NCBI GenBank assembly: GCA_904387375.1
Contig: CAJFLE010000005.1
Location: 21,309-85,308, forward strand
DNA from: Candidatus Protoclostridium gallicola
GTDB taxonomy: Bacteria > Bacillota > Clostridia > Christensenellales > Pumilibacteraceae
Length of the DNA: 64,000 nt
Direction of reading: 5' to 3'
Below, piece by piece: positions 7,651 to 16,338 of this stretch. Below the pieces are notes generated by a model. The model searched no databases, was not told the DNA's origin, and saw only the letters and a list, made by a program, of their open reading frames with translations. Made by a program: the position numbers and the translations under genes. The first letter of the stretch is position 1; every line of letters begins with the position of its first letter.

Positions 7651-7679
7651 TTGACTTCCGGCGCGGCGTCGGATATAAT
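7651..7679 (+). promoter_or_regulatory. Sigma-A promoter of pnuC
   Basis: TTGACT (7651-7656), 17 bp, TATAAT (7674-7679). Transcription should start near 7686, leaving a leader of about 115 nt. Confidence 0.75.
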
Positions 7680-7685
7680 AGCGGA

Positions 7686-7800
7686 AAATGCGAATAAATG
7701 ATTGCCACCGGGTAATCGAAAATGCAGATAAAGCATTCGTTTGCGTATCGTCAGGTCTTAGCAGATGCGCGCGCGGATGCTTATTTTTTTGAGGTGTTTC
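7686..7800 (+). promoter_or_regulatory. Structured 5' leader of pnuC, possible riboswitch or attenuator
   Basis: Two compact hairpins are visible: GATTGCC/GGGTAATC with an ACCG loop, then AATGC/GCATT with a 7-nt loop. A third GC-rich stem (AGCA...TGCT with a GCGCGCGC core) runs into a TTATTTTTTT tract directly before the GAGGTG ribosome-binding site, like an attenuator or a translational expression platform. I cannot match it to the preQ1, TPP or NAD riboswitch consensus sequences from memory. Confidence 0.4.
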
Positions 7801-8499
7801 ATGGAAACGAAAAGAAAACGGTATTTTACCGCCTTCGAACTGGCGCTGTGGCTGGGGTCCGCCGCCGTGATTGCGGCTGCGTTCGCCGCCTTCGACCGCG
7901 AGAATTATCTGACGCTCGCGGCATCGCTCATCGGCGTGACATCTCTCATATTCTGCGCCAAGGGCAACCCGATCGGGCAGGCGCTCATGATCGCGTTCAG
8001 CATCATCTACGGCGTCATCTCCTTCTCTTTCGCATATTACGGAGAGATGATAACCTATCTCGGCATGACCATGCCAATGGCGATTTTCGCGCTCGTGTCG
8101 TGGCTGCGCAATCCGTACGGCGGCAGAAAAACCGAAGTAAAGGTGAACAGAATAAGCAAAAAAGAAACCGCGCTGATGTTCGTTCTCGCGGCCGCGGTCA
8201 CTTTCGGGTTCTATTTCATTCTGTCGGCATTTAACACCGCAAACATAGTGCCGAGCACGATTTCGGTCACCACGAGCTTCCTAGGCGTGTATCTGACGTT
8301 CAGGCGCAGTCCGTACTTCGCTCTCGGCTATGCTGCGAACGACGTCGTACTCATAGTGCTGTGGTCGCTTGCGACGGCCTCGGACATGTCGTACGTATCC
8401 GTTCTCGTATGCTTCTCCGCCTTTCTCATAAACGATATTTACGGTTTCGTAAACTGGCACAGAATGGAAAAGCGTCAGCGCCTCGGCGCGGCGTCATGA
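7801..8499 (+). CDS. pnuC: PnuC-type nicotinamide riboside (or related vitamin) transporter
   Basis: A 232-residue integral membrane protein with about seven hydrophobic segments. PnuC proteins are facilitators for nicotinamide riboside, and relatives carry thiamine or riboflavin. The C-terminus NDIYGFVNWHRMEKRQ is the characteristic PnuC ending. I start at 7801, after GAGGTG, and not at the track start 12 codons earlier. The substrate is not settled: no NAD, thiamine or riboflavin genes adjoin it, so the structured leader may be the best clue. Its stop codon overlaps the end of the convergent PIG-L gene by 6 nt. Confidence 0.8.
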   Translation: METKRKRYFTAFELALWLGSAAVIAAAFAAFDRENYLTLAASLIGVTSLIFCAKGNPIGQALMIAFSIIYGVISFSFAYYGEMITYLGMTMPMAIFALVSWLRNPYGGRKTEVKVNRISKKETALMFVLAAAVTFGFYFILSAFNTANIVPSTISVTTSFLGVYLTFRRSPYFALGYAANDVVLIVLWSLATASDMSYVSVLVCFSAFLINDIYGFVNWHRMEKRQRLGAAS

Positions 8500-9318
8500 A
8501 AGTCGCCGGATGCGGTCGCATACGTCGCCGGCGAAACGCATAACGGCCGCCGAAGCATACTCCGCCGGATCTCCGCCCGACATCAGCGGCGTCATGTCCA
8601 TTGCGAGAGAAAGCGCCGACGCTCCGTCGCACGCGTGCGATTCGGAGAAAGTCGCATGCGCGGCGCGCCTGCCGAGCGCGGCCGTATCATATCTCTTGCC
8701 GCCGGCTATCTGACTGTCATAAACGGTCAGAAGAGCGCGTGCAAGACCGGGCCTCGCGCTTACATCGAAAGCCACTCGCTCTTTCCCCGTCAGCCAGTCG
8801 AGATCGCGCCAGACTTCGCAGCCGTAAAGGACCGAAGGACGCTTATCCGCAGGCAGGCGCCGCAGTGCGGCGATCAGTCTGAGAGCAACAGCGACATGCG
8901 TATCGTGCCTGTCCGTAAGCGCGTGCGTGTACACGACGCGCGGGCGCATGACAAGAAGCAGACGCACGTACTCGTCGGTTATGCCGGAAAGCGAAGGATT
9001 CCTGATTTCGCACGACGGCCGGCCGAGCAGAACAAGCGAAGAATACTTTCCGACATCAGCGGCACGCTTCTGTTCGGTTATGCGGACGGCGGCCATTTCT
9101 CCGTCCGACATCAAAGCGTAATCCCCTCTTCTCGGACTTCCGGCTCCGTCAGCCGTTACTATCGCAGAGAAATAATTGTCCGGTTTTCCGTAACAGTCGA
9201 GTATGCCCGGGTACGCCATTATCTCGGTATCGTCCTGATGCGCGGACACAGCAAGATGCGTCGTGCGCCGAAGTCCCTCGCTTTCTTCCGCGCCGTCCGG
9301 AATGTAAATTTCGGTCAT
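8494..9318 (-). CDS. PIG-L/LmbE family deacetylase
   Basis: A 274-residue zinc-dependent N-deacetylase of the PIG-L/LmbE superfamily, which removes acetyl groups from sugar or thiol conjugates (for example GlcNAc-linked substrates). The metal motif reads AHQDD (family AHPDD) near residues 27-31, and the second histidine lies in HDTH (about 140). The substrate is unknown; mycothiol and bacillithiol partners are not in the window. Its ATG overlaps the stop of the upstream acetyltransferase gene in ATGA, so an acetylase/deacetylase pair is co-expressed. The 3' end overlaps pnuC by 6 nt. Confidence 0.75.
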   Translation of the reverse strand: MTEIYIPDGAEESEGLRRTTHLAVSAHQDDTEIMAYPGILDCYGKPDNYFSAIVTADGAGSPRRGDYALMSDGEMAAVRITEQKRAADVGKYSSLVLLGRPSCEIRNPSLSGITDEYVRLLLVMRPRVVYTHALTDRHDTHVAVALRLIAALRRLPADKRPSVLYGCEVWRDLDWLTGKERVAFDVSARPGLARALLTVYDSQIAGGKRYDTAALGRRAAHATFSESHACDGASALSLAMDMTPLMSGGDPAEYASAAVMRFAGDVCDRIRRLS

Positions 9319-9779
9319 TTCTTTTTCTCCATTACTTCATACGACATTACGCTGCCGCCGCATGTTATACATTCGGTACGGACGCGCGCATATCCACGCC
9401 CGGCATATACGGAAACCGCGGGCGCGGAAGCGTCGCAAATCGCGCAGTCGTGCTCGGAAAAAATCATCTCTTCCGCGCGATCCATCAGCGCGGAACCTAT
9501 GCCGCGCCGCATGTAACGAGGCGACACGAAAAGCCTCTTCACGGTATTCCCGCAGACGGTAACGGTGCCGACGACCAGCCCGTCCAGCCTCACACAATAT
9601 ACTATGCGTGACATAATATCGGATAAAACCGCAGATTTTTCATGCAAAGACAGAAAAAAGTCCACGAATTCACCGGTATAATACAGCGGATAAACCGTGC
9701 GCACGGAATCGCCGATGACAGCGCAAATACCGTCAAGATCCGCGGGCGACGCAAGTTCTATACAAAATCCGTCGTTCAT
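9315..9779 (-). CDS. GNAT family N-acetyltransferase
   Basis: A 154-residue acetyl-CoA-dependent acetyltransferase. The motif A segment VKRLFVSPRYMRRGIGSALMDRAEEMI (about 85-111) contains the R-G-x-G CoA pyrophosphate loop, and a late VYAGRGYARVRTE completes the fold. The acceptor is unknown. It is translationally coupled to the PIG-L deacetylase downstream. No Shine-Dalgarno is visible, and the gene may be reached by read-through past the guaA terminator 20 nt upstream. Confidence 0.75.
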   Translation of the reverse strand: MNDGFCIELASPADLDGICAVIGDSVRTVYPLYYTGEFVDFFLSLHEKSAVLSDIMSRIVYCVRLDGLVVGTVTVCGNTVKRLFVSPRYMRRGIGSALMDRAEEMIFSEHDCAICDASAPAVSVYAGRGYARVRTECITCGGSVMSYEVMEKKK

Positions 9780-9789
9780 AATAGCTACA

Positions 9790-9831
9790 TACGATAAAGC
9801 CCCGGCCGCGTGAGCAGACGCGCCGGGGCTG
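9790..9831 (-). terminator. Terminator of the trmH-guaA operon
   Basis: On the minus strand AGCCCCGG(CGCG) pairs with (CGCGG)CCGGGGCT and TTTAT follows. The T tract is short, so partial read-through into the GNAT gene is likely. Confidence 0.65.
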
Positions 9832-9836
9832 TTTTG

Positions 9837-11366
9837 TTATTCCCACTCTATGGTTGCGGGCGGCTTGGACGTAATGTCGTACGCCACGCGGTTTATCCCC
9901 TTCACTTCGTTGACGATGCGTGAGGAGATGGTTTCGAGCACGTCGTACGGAATGCGCGCCCAGTCCGCGGTCATGCCGTCCACGCTCGTCACCGCGCGCA
10001 GGCCGCACACGCGGTCGTACGTGCGCTCGTCGCCCATGACGCCTACCGTCTGCACGTTGGTGAGCACCGCAAAATACTGCCATATCTCTTTGTCCAGTCC
10101 CGCCTTCGCGATCTCCTCGCGGTATATGTAATCGGCCTCCTGGAGCACCTTCACCTTTTCTGCGGTGACCTCGCCTATTATCCTTATGCCGAGGCCGGGG
10201 CCCGGGAACGGCTGGCGGAGCACTATGGACGCGGGCAGTCCGATTTCGAAGCCGCAGGCGCGCACTTCGTCCTTGAACAGGTCGCGCAGAGGCTCGACTA
10301 TTTCCTTGAAATCCACCACGTCGGGCAGTCCGCCCACGTTGTGGTGGCTCTTTATTTTCGCGCTCGCACCCAAACCGCTTTCGATGACGTCGGGATATAT
10401 CGTGCCCTGCACGAGGTAGTCCACCGCGCCTATCTTCTTCGCCTCTTCCTCGAACACCTTGATGAACTCGGCGCCGATGATCTTGCGTTTCTTCTCCGGT
10501 TCGGTCACGCCCGCGAGCTTGGAGAGGAAACGCTCGCCCGCGTCGACGGCGATGAGGTTCATGCCCTGCTCGTCGCGGAACACGCGCACGATCTCTTCGG
10601 TTTCGTTCTTGCGCATGAGGCCGTGGTCGACGTACACGCAGACGAGGTTGGGGCACGCCTTATGCACGAGCGTGGCCGCGACGGCGGAATCCACGCCGCC
10701 GGACAGCGCGCACAGCACCTTTTTGTTTCCGATCTTCTTTCTGAGCGCGTCTATGGTCATGGACGCGAAGTTGCCCATCGTCCAGTCCCCTTTCGCGCCG
10801 CAGACGTTGTAAAGGAAATTGCGGAGTATCTTTTCGCCTTCTTCGGTGTGCATGACCTCGGGGTGGAACTGCACGCCGTAAAGGCCGCGCTCCGCGCATT
10901 CCATAGCAGCGACCGGACAGGTCGGAGTGGATGCGGTGGCTCGGAAACCCGCGGGCAGCTTCTCCACGTAATTGGAATGGCTCATCCAGCACAGCGACTG
11001 CTTTTTCACGCCTTCGAACAGCGCGCTGCTCTCCACGGTCAGCGTCTGCCTGCCGTATTCGCGGGGGCCCTGCCCCACGACGCCGCCCGTCATATCCGCG
11101 ATGAGCTGGCAGCCGTAGCAGATGCCGAGCACGGGCACGCCCGACTCGATGAGCGCGCGCTCCACCTTGGGCGCGTTTTCGTCGAACGTATTGCTCGGCC
11201 CGCCCGTAAAGATTATGCCTATCGGCTTTTTGGCGAGCAGCTTATCCGTCGGCGTCGTGTAAGGCAGCAGTTCGCAGTATACGTTATGCTCGCGAACGCG
11301 GCGCGCTATGAGCTGATTGTACTGTCCTCCGAAGTCGAGGACGATCATAGTCTGGCGTGAATCCAT
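9837..11366 (-). CDS. guaA: GMP synthase (glutamine-hydrolysing)
   Basis: A 509-residue enzyme that converts XMP to GMP, the last step of guanine nucleotide synthesis. The N-terminal class-I amidotransferase carries the nucleophile in GICYGCQL (Cys83) and the FHPE motif near residue 167. The ATP-pyrophosphatase P-loop is LSGGVDSAV (about 218-226), and the C-terminal dimerisation domain ends [14 protein letters not shown], the universal GuaA terminus. Length is normal. AAGGAG precedes the ATG. It lies 14 nt after trmH and probably shares its promoter; no purine riboswitch is visible. Confidence 0.97.
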   Translation of the reverse strand: MDSRQTMIVLDFGGQYNQLIARRVREHNVYCELLPYTTPTDKLLAKKPIGIIFTGGPSNTFDENAPKVERALIESGVPVLGICYGCQLIADMTGGVVGQGPREYGRQTLTVESSALFEGVKKQSLCWMSHSNYVEKLPAGFRATASTPTCPVAAMECAERGLYGVQFHPEVMHTEEGEKILRNFLYNVCGAKGDWTMGNFASMTIDALRKKIGNKKVLCALSGGVDSAVAATLVHKACPNLVCVYVDHGLMRKNETEEIVRVFRDEQGMNLIAVDAGERFLSKLAGVTEPEKKRKIIGAEFIKVFEEEAKKIGAVDYLVQGTIYPDVIESGLGASAKIKSHHNVGGLPDVVDFKEIVEPLRDLFKDEVRACGFEIGLPASIVLRQPFPGPGLGIRIIGEVTAEKVKVLQEADYIYREEIAKAGLDKEIWQYFAVLTNVQTVGVMGDERTYDRVCGLRAVTSVDGMTADWARIPYDVLETISSRIVNEVKGINRVAYDITSKPPATIEWE

Positions 11367-11380
11367 TTATTTACTCCTTG

Positions 11381-12106
11381 TCAAATCGTAATCGGTTTGT
11401 TGAAATCGGCTTTTGTCATCTCGTACAGGCCTATCGCCACCGCCTGCGGCAGATTGAGCGAGTCTATCTCGCGCGAGTGACGTATGACTACGGGCGTGCC
11501 CGCTTCCGCAAGTCCGGGCGGCAGGCCTGAGCCTTCGTTGCCGAACACGTATGCACGCTCGCCCGCGCGCGGTTTTACGTCCGTAAGCGACACGCTGCGG
11601 CCGTCCAGCATGAACAGATATTTGTCCTCGTCATGCGCGGCGGCATAAGTTTCCCAGTCCGGGAAAAGCGCTATGTCCAGCGCGAACACCGCGCCCATGG
11701 AAGCGCGCACGGTGCGCGGATCGTAGACGTCGGCGGCGTCGCCCGCCACCGCGAGGGCGGTCACTCCGAAGCCGAGCATGGTGCGCATTATGGTACCGAG
11801 ATTGCCCGCGTCCGAGGGGCGCACGAGGCAGACGTGCGTGCGGCGGCCGAACGGGAAAAAGCGTTTGCGGAAGGCGCCGACGACGAAGGTATTGCCCTTC
11901 TTCGCCACGCGCTCGACGTCGCGGTCGCTGACGTATACCCTGTCCCGCACAGGCGACAGCGCCTCCTCCACCTCTTCCGTCATTCTGAACTTGGAGTGCA
12001 GTGCGACGGCGACAACGTCGTCCGGGCGGCGGCGAACCAGCTCTACGGTCGGAAAAGCGCCGAGAGCATACGAGATATCACCTGCCTTGTCGTACGCGCG
12101 GAACAT
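11381..12106 (-). CDS. TrmH/SpoU family RNA 2'-O-ribose methyltransferase
   Basis: A 241-residue SPOUT methyltransferase that acts on tRNA or rRNA using S-adenosylmethionine. The trefoil-knot motifs are present: motif 1 PSDAGNLGTIMRTMLGFGV (the Asn and Arg), motif 2 YVFGNEGSGLPP, and motif 3 IDSLNLPQAVAIGLYE. The target nucleotide is unknown. The start at 12106 lies 7 nt after TATACT and no Shine-Dalgarno site is seen, so the mRNA is predicted leaderless. The longer track start runs into the neighbouring terminator. Confidence 0.82.
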   Translation of the reverse strand: MFRAYDKAGDISYALGAFPTVELVRRRPDDVVAVALHSKFRMTEEVEEALSPVRDRVYVSDRDVERVAKKGNTFVVGAFRKRFFPFGRRTHVCLVRPSDAGNLGTIMRTMLGFGVTALAVAGDAADVYDPRTVRASMGAVFALDIALFPDWETYAAAHDEDKYLFMLDGRSVSLTDVKPRAGERAYVFGNEGSGLPPGLAEAGTPVVIRHSREIDSLNLPQAVAIGLYEMTKADFNKPITI

Positions 12107-12113
12107 ACTGTCA

Positions 12114-12142
12114 AGTATAAGGGAAACGCCGCGCTTTGTCAA
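12114..12142 (-). promoter_or_regulatory. Sigma-A promoter, leaderless type, of trmH-guaA
   Basis: TTGACA (12137-12142), 17 bp, TATACT (12114-12119), with the ATG 7 nt after the -10 box. Confidence 0.78.
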
Positions 12143-12161
12143 GTTATTTGCGGCGGCGACG

Positions 12162-12204
12162 AAAAGCGGAGCCGCGGCATGCGATAAACGCACGCGCGGC
12201 TCCG
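12162..12204 (-). terminator. Terminator of the P-type ATPase gene
   Basis: CGGAGCCGCG pairs with CGCGGCTCCG around a long loop, with CTTTT following on the minus strand. Confidence 0.65.
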
Positions 12205-12231
12205 AAAGATGAATACAGTATGATAATTATA

Positions 12232-12263
12232 TATCGGCTTTATCTGTTATCGGCTTTATCTGT
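12232..12263. repeat. 16-bp perfect tandem duplication at the end of the P-type ATPase gene
   Basis: TATCGGCTTTATCTGT occurs twice in direct succession (12232-12247 and 12248-12263). The second copy contains the stop codon and last codons of the ATPase gene; the first lies in the 3' untranslated region. This is probably replication slippage. Confidence 0.9.
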
Positions 12264-14913
12264 ATGTGCCGACGCGGTTCTTTTCGGCGGTGCGGGATTT
12301 GATCGCGTCCCAGAACTTGCCGTATTCGGCGATGATCGTGGGCGCGAGAGTGAGCCCTATGACGACCAGCCACTGCAAACCGCCCAGAGTGCCGAGGCCG
12401 AGGGCGTTCGCCACGGGAGGCACTGCGGCGAGGAATGCGAACACCGCGAGCATTGCGGCGCAGCTGATATAAAGCTGAGGATTGTCCTTCACGCGGTATT
12501 TGTACATATTGCTGCGGCTGCGCACCGTCAGCACGTGGAGTATGGACGTCCAGCCGGTGACGAGGAACGCCATCGTCCTGCCCGTTTCCACCGACGTACC
12601 GTTGCCGAAGTCCACATGCATGCCGATGTAGAACGCGGCGAGCGACACTATTGCGAACACGCACGTTTGGCGTATTATGACTTCCATGAGTCCGCCGCCG
12701 AAGAAACTTTCGGTGCGGGCGATGGGACGGCGCTTCATTATGCGTTTATCCGATTCCTCCTTCGCGAGCGCCATGCCGGGAATACCGTCGCCGAGCACGT
12801 TGATTATGAGCAGCATGAGCGGCGTGAGCGGAAGATCCCAGTTCATGAACTGCGCGAACAGCATGACGATAATCTCGGAGATGTTGCACACGAGCAGGAA
12901 GTATACGAGTTTGCGTATGTTGGAGAAGATGTTGCGGCCTTCGGCGACGGCTTCTATTATGGTGGAGAACTTGTCGTCGGTAAGGATCATCTTGGCGGCG
13001 CTCTTGGCGACCTCGGTGCCGTTCACGCCCATGGCCACGCCGACGTCGGCGGCTTTGAGCGCGGGCGCGTCGTTGACTCCGTCGCCCGTCATCGCGACGA
13101 CGTCTCCCCTCGCCTGCCACGCCTTGACGATGCGTATCTTGTCCTCGGGCGACACGCGGGCGTAGACCGAATAAAATTCTATGCTGTCGGCGAGTTCCTC
13201 GTCGGACAGTTTTGCAAGCTCGGTGCCCGTTATGACGCCCTCGTTCGCGGTTATTATGCCCAGCTCGCGCGCTATCGCGGCGGCGGTAGCGGCGTGGTCG
13301 CCCGTTATCATTATCGTGCGTATGCCCGCCACTTTCGCCTTGGCTATCGCGGCGGCGGCTTCGGGGCGCGGCGGATCTATGATGCCGACGAAGCCCTCGA
13401 AAGTCAGGTCGCGTTCCAGTTCGGTCAGATCCTCCGGCAGTTTATCCACGCGGCGGCTGGCAAGCGCGATGACGCGGAGAGCGTCGGACGCGAACGCGTC
13501 GTGCGTCTGTTCGAGCGTGCGCATATAGTTATAATCGTCGCGGCGGAAAGGCAGGCGGTCGAAAGCGCCCTTGGTGAGCACGAGCCAGCCGCCCTCCGGC
13601 AGTTCGACGACGTTGGTCATCATCTTGCGCGACGACGAGAACGGGATCTCGCCGGCTTTCTTATACTTCTCGCCCAGATGCTCATAATCTATGCCCTTTT
13701 CCTTTGCGAGGCGGACGATGGCGGTTTCGGTGGGGTCGCCGAATATCTTCTCGTTGCCGTCGTCGTCCGTACCCACGGTGGCGGCGCAGGCGAGCGACAG
13801 TTTTTCGAGGAAGGACATCTGCGCCTCGCCGAACTCGGCGTCCTCGGCGACCGGGTCGCTGCCGTACACCCACAGGCGTTTGACGGTCATCTTGTTCATC
13901 GTCAGCGTGCCCGTTTTGTCCGAGCATATAACGGACGTGCTGCCCAGCGTCTCCACCGCCTGCATCTGGCGGACGAGCGCGTTCTTGGCCGCCATCTTCT
14001 TGGCGCCCTGCGTCAGTATGAGCGTGACGATGAGCGACAGCGTTTCGGGCACCGCGGCGACGGCGAGAGTGACGGCGACGAGCGCCATCTCCCATATACC
14101 GTGCCCCTGAACCAAGCCGACGACGAGCATGGCGATCGCCGACATGACGGCGACGCCGCTTATGACCTTTCCCACCTTGTCGAGACGGGTCTGGAGCGGG
14201 GTCTTCTGCTGTTTCGTATCTTTAAGGAACTGCGCGATCCTGCCTATCTGGGTGTTCATGCCCGTGCCGGTGACGATTGCCACGGCGGTGCCGGCAGTCA
14301 CGAGACAGCCGGAAAAAACGACGTTGACCCGGTCTCCGAGCGGCACGTCGCCGGACAGAACGGCGGAAGCGTCCTTTTCGGCGGGGACGCTCTCGCCCGT
14401 CAGCGACGATTCGTCCACGGCAAGGCTCTCGCACGTTATGAGGCGGGCGTCCGCGGGAACGAGGTCGCCCGTTTTCAGCATGATTATGTCGCCGGGAACG
14501 AGCAGCGCCGGATCAAGCTCGCGCACTTCCCCGCCGCGCAGCACGCGGCATATCGGCGACGACAGGCTTTTGAGCGCTTCCAGCGCGTTTTCGGCGCTGC
14601 GCTCCTGCGTCACCGCAAGGACGATGTTCATGACGATTACGGCGAACACGACGATCGGCTCTACGAAACTGCCGCCTTCGACTATGGACATGACGAGGCT
14701 GAGCACGCCGGCGATGAGCAGTATGATGACGGAAACGTCCTTAAACTGCGCGAGGATCTTGTAGATCAGTTTCTGTCTTTTGTGTGCCTCGAATACGTTT
14801 CTGCCGTACTCGGCGAGGCGCGCTTCCGCAGTTTCCTGCGACAGACCGCTCTCCGCGGTCACGCCGCTTTCACGCAGCAGCTCTTCGGGCGTTTTTTCGT
14901 AATTGCGCTCCAT
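12256..14913 (-). CDS. Cation-translocating P-type ATPase, Ca2+-type (P2A-like)
   Basis: An 885-residue membrane pump with the full P2 layout: N-terminal cation-ATPase domain, M1-M2, actuator domain with TGES (about 172-175), M3-M4, phosphorylation motif CSDKTGTLT (Asp332), KGAFD in the nucleotide domain, TGDGVND hinge and M5-M10. Ca2+-site residues are largely conserved: the M4 glutamate (VPE, Glu290), the M5 pair N and E in VCNISEII, and the M6 Asn and Asp in NVLGDG. The usual PEGLP reads PETLS, and the M6 TD pair reads GD, so ion specificity is not certain. AAGGAG precedes the ATG. It appears monocistronic. Confidence 0.88.
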   Translation of the reverse strand: MERNYEKTPEELLRESGVTAESGLSQETAEARLAEYGRNVFEAHKRQKLIYKILAQFKDVSVIILLIAGVLSLVMSIVEGGSFVEPIVVFAVIVMNIVLAVTQERSAENALEALKSLSSPICRVLRGGEVRELDPALLVPGDIIMLKTGDLVPADARLITCESLAVDESSLTGESVPAEKDASAVLSGDVPLGDRVNVVFSGCLVTAGTAVAIVTGTGMNTQIGRIAQFLKDTKQQKTPLQTRLDKVGKVISGVAVMSAIAMLVVGLVQGHGIWEMALVAVTLAVAAVPETLSLIVTLILTQGAKKMAAKNALVRQMQAVETLGSTSVICSDKTGTLTMNKMTVKRLWVYGSDPVAEDAEFGEAQMSFLEKLSLACAATVGTDDDGNEKIFGDPTETAIVRLAKEKGIDYEHLGEKYKKAGEIPFSSSRKMMTNVVELPEGGWLVLTKGAFDRLPFRRDDYNYMRTLEQTHDAFASDALRVIALASRRVDKLPEDLTELERDLTFEGFVGIIDPPRPEAAAAIAKAKVAGIRTIMITGDHAATAAAIARELGIITANEGVITGTELAKLSDEELADSIEFYSVYARVSPEDKIRIVKAWQARGDVVAMTGDGVNDAPALKAADVGVAMGVNGTEVAKSAAKMILTDDKFSTIIEAVAEGRNIFSNIRKLVYFLLVCNISEIIVMLFAQFMNWDLPLTPLMLLIINVLGDGIPGMALAKEESDKRIMKRRPIARTESFFGGGLMEVIIRQTCVFAIVSLAAFYIGMHVDFGNGTSVETGRTMAFLVTGWTSILHVLTVRSRSNMYKYRVKDNPQLYISCAAMLAVFAFLAAVPPVANALGLGTLGGLQWLVVIGLTLAPTIIAEYGKFWDAIKSRTAEKNRVGTYR

Positions 14914-15013
14914 ACCGTACGCTCCTTAAGTGTGATTTGCTCCCTTTATATTATCCCTCCGAGGGCGATGCGTTATTATACACCGCGCCGATTGAAATAA
15001 CATTAAAAATCTT

Positions 15014-15835
15014 TCAGCGTTTTACGTTTCTGTTATAGTGGTATATGTACTGCTGAGCAAGGCCGGAGAGACCGCCGTAGCGCGCGAGGTAGTGCGCGCG
15101 GATTTTGGCGTTGGTATCCAGCTCGTCGGTGCCGAGCGCCTGTTCCATCCACGTGTCCACGGGAAAGGTGTCGCCGCGCCCCAGCCCGAACAGCATGATG
15201 CAGTCGGCGACCTTGGGCCCCACGCCCTTGACGCCGAGCAGTTTTTTCATCGCCGAGGCGGTGTCCGACGCCTTTACGTCGGCTATGAACCCGTCGGTGA
15301 CGGTGCGGGCGGCTTCGTATAAGTACGGAGCGCGGTACCCGGCGCCGAGGCGGGCGAAATCTTCGGTCGTGAGCGCGCAAAGCTCTTCGCGCGTCGGGAA
15401 AGCATGGCCGCTCGGGATCCGGCGGCCGGCGGCTTCGCATATACGGGAAATTATGCCCTTTATGCGCGGGATATTGTTGTTCGCCGAAATGATGAAAGAG
15501 ATTATCATTTCGAAGGGATCCTGGCGGAGCAGGCGCACGCCGCGCGACGCGTCAGCGGCTTCCGTCAGTTCGGGAAACGCGCGCAGCTTCGCGTAAAGCG
15601 CGCCGTAGTCGACGTCGAGCGCGAAGTAGTCCGCGAAATAGTCGGGGTCGTCCGTTTCCACGGTTATCTCCTCCCCGCGCTGGCGGGCGCGGCAGTATTT
15701 GTCCTTCGACCACACCGAGTACCCGTCTCCGTCGGCAGCGAAGCGGAACATCTGTCCGCATTCCAGCGTGTCGGCGAGCGAGAAGCATTCCGCGTCCGCT
15801 ATTTTAAGTCCGTAGGCTTCTTTCGTTATGAGCAT
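15014..15835 (-). CDS. ogg: 8-oxoguanine DNA glycosylase/AP lyase, OGG1 type
   Basis: A 273-residue HhH-GPD base-excision enzyme resembling OGG1, including the N-terminal beta domain (FSLADTLECGQMFRF). The helix-hairpin-helix LLGVKGVGPKVADCIMLFGL (about 195-214) holds the catalytic lysine, and PVDTWM provides the catalytic aspartate. It removes oxidised guanine paired with C and nicks the strand. No C-terminal iron-sulfur cysteines are present. GGAG lies 8 nt before the ATG. The gene lies 99 nt downstream of spoVG in the same direction and probably depends on read-through. Confidence 0.87.
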   Translation of the reverse strand: MLITKEAYGLKIADAECFSLADTLECGQMFRFAADGDGYSVWSKDKYCRARQRGEEITVETDDPDYFADYFALDVDYGALYAKLRAFPELTEAADASRGVRLLRQDPFEMIISFIISANNNIPRIKGIISRICEAAGRRIPSGHAFPTREELCALTTEDFARLGAGYRAPYLYEAARTVTDGFIADVKASDTASAMKKLLGVKGVGPKVADCIMLFGLGRGDTFPVDTWMEQALGTDELDTNAKIRAHYLARYGGLSGLAQQYIYHYNRNVKR

Positions 15836-15867
15836 AATGAATCTCCGCGCATGTTATTGTTTTTTCG

Positions 15868-15917
15868 GGAAAGAAAAAAGAAAAACGGAAGCGGCGAAAA
15901 AAACAACCCCTTCCGTT
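15868..15917 (-). terminator. Terminator after spoVG
   Basis: AACGGAAG pairs with CTTCCGTT around an 18-nt loop on the minus strand, followed by TTTCTTTTTTCT. Confidence 0.7.
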
Positions 15918-15934
15918 CCTTTTCCTGCGTCCGA

Positions 15935-16207
15935 TCAACCGGCCGCTTCGGTCTTGACCTTCTCGTACTCGGCGAGAACGCGTTTGCCGAGCATTTCCCT
16001 GGTCTCGGTGTTGAGAGGATGAACGATGTCTTTATACTCGCCATCCGGTGTCTTCTTCGACGGCATCGCTATAAAACAACCTTCGCCGCCCTCGATGATC
16101 TTGACGTCGTGAACGACGAAACAGTCGTCGATCGTTACGGACGCAACGGCTTTGAGTTTGCCCTCGTCCTTTTTGATGAGTCTTACTCGTACTTCGGTGA
16201 TGTTCAT
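15935..16207 (-). CDS. spoVG: SpoVG, small RNA/DNA-binding regulator
   Basis: A 90-residue SpoVG. The sequence [38 protein letters not shown] is almost the family consensus, and [19 protein letters not shown] is the second conserved block. In Firmicutes it binds nucleic acid and affects sporulation, septation and surface gene expression. The length matches the family. The leader of about 40 nt carries GGAAGGG before the ATG. The promoter is divergent from a MarR regulator. Confidence 0.96.
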   Translation of the reverse strand: MNITEVRVRLIKKDEGKLKAVASVTIDDCFVVHDVKIIEGGEGCFIAMPSKKTPDGEYKDIVHPLNTETREMLGKRVLAEYEKVKTEAAG

Positions 16208-16252
16208 TTTTCCCTTCCTGTATCTGGTTTGGCAGATCTTAGCTGCATATTG

Positions 16253-16281
16253 ATTATAACATATATTTTACCGTTTTGCAA
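16253..16281 (-). promoter_or_regulatory. Sigma-A promoter of spoVG
   Basis: TTGCAA (16276-16281), 17 bp, TATAAT (16253-16258), with an AT-rich spacer. Confidence 0.7.
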
Positions 16282-16299
16282 TACCTTTTGGAAAAAAAC

Positions 16300-16328
16300 T
16301 TGACTAAAAGACGCGGTTATTATATAAT
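16300..16328 (+). promoter_or_regulatory. Sigma-A promoter, leaderless type, of the marR-cysE-cysS operon
   Basis: TTGACT (16300-16305), 17 bp, TATAAT (16323-16328). The MarR ATG starts 10 nt after the -10 box. Confidence 0.75.
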
Positions 16329-16338
16329 TACTTTTGAT

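Noticed and set aside
12136-15000. 954-codon plus-strand ORF opposite the P-type ATPase gene
   Set aside because: It is a G+C-driven shadow: residue composition is dominated by His, Arg, Ala and Gly with no domains, while the opposite strand encodes a complete P-type ATPase.
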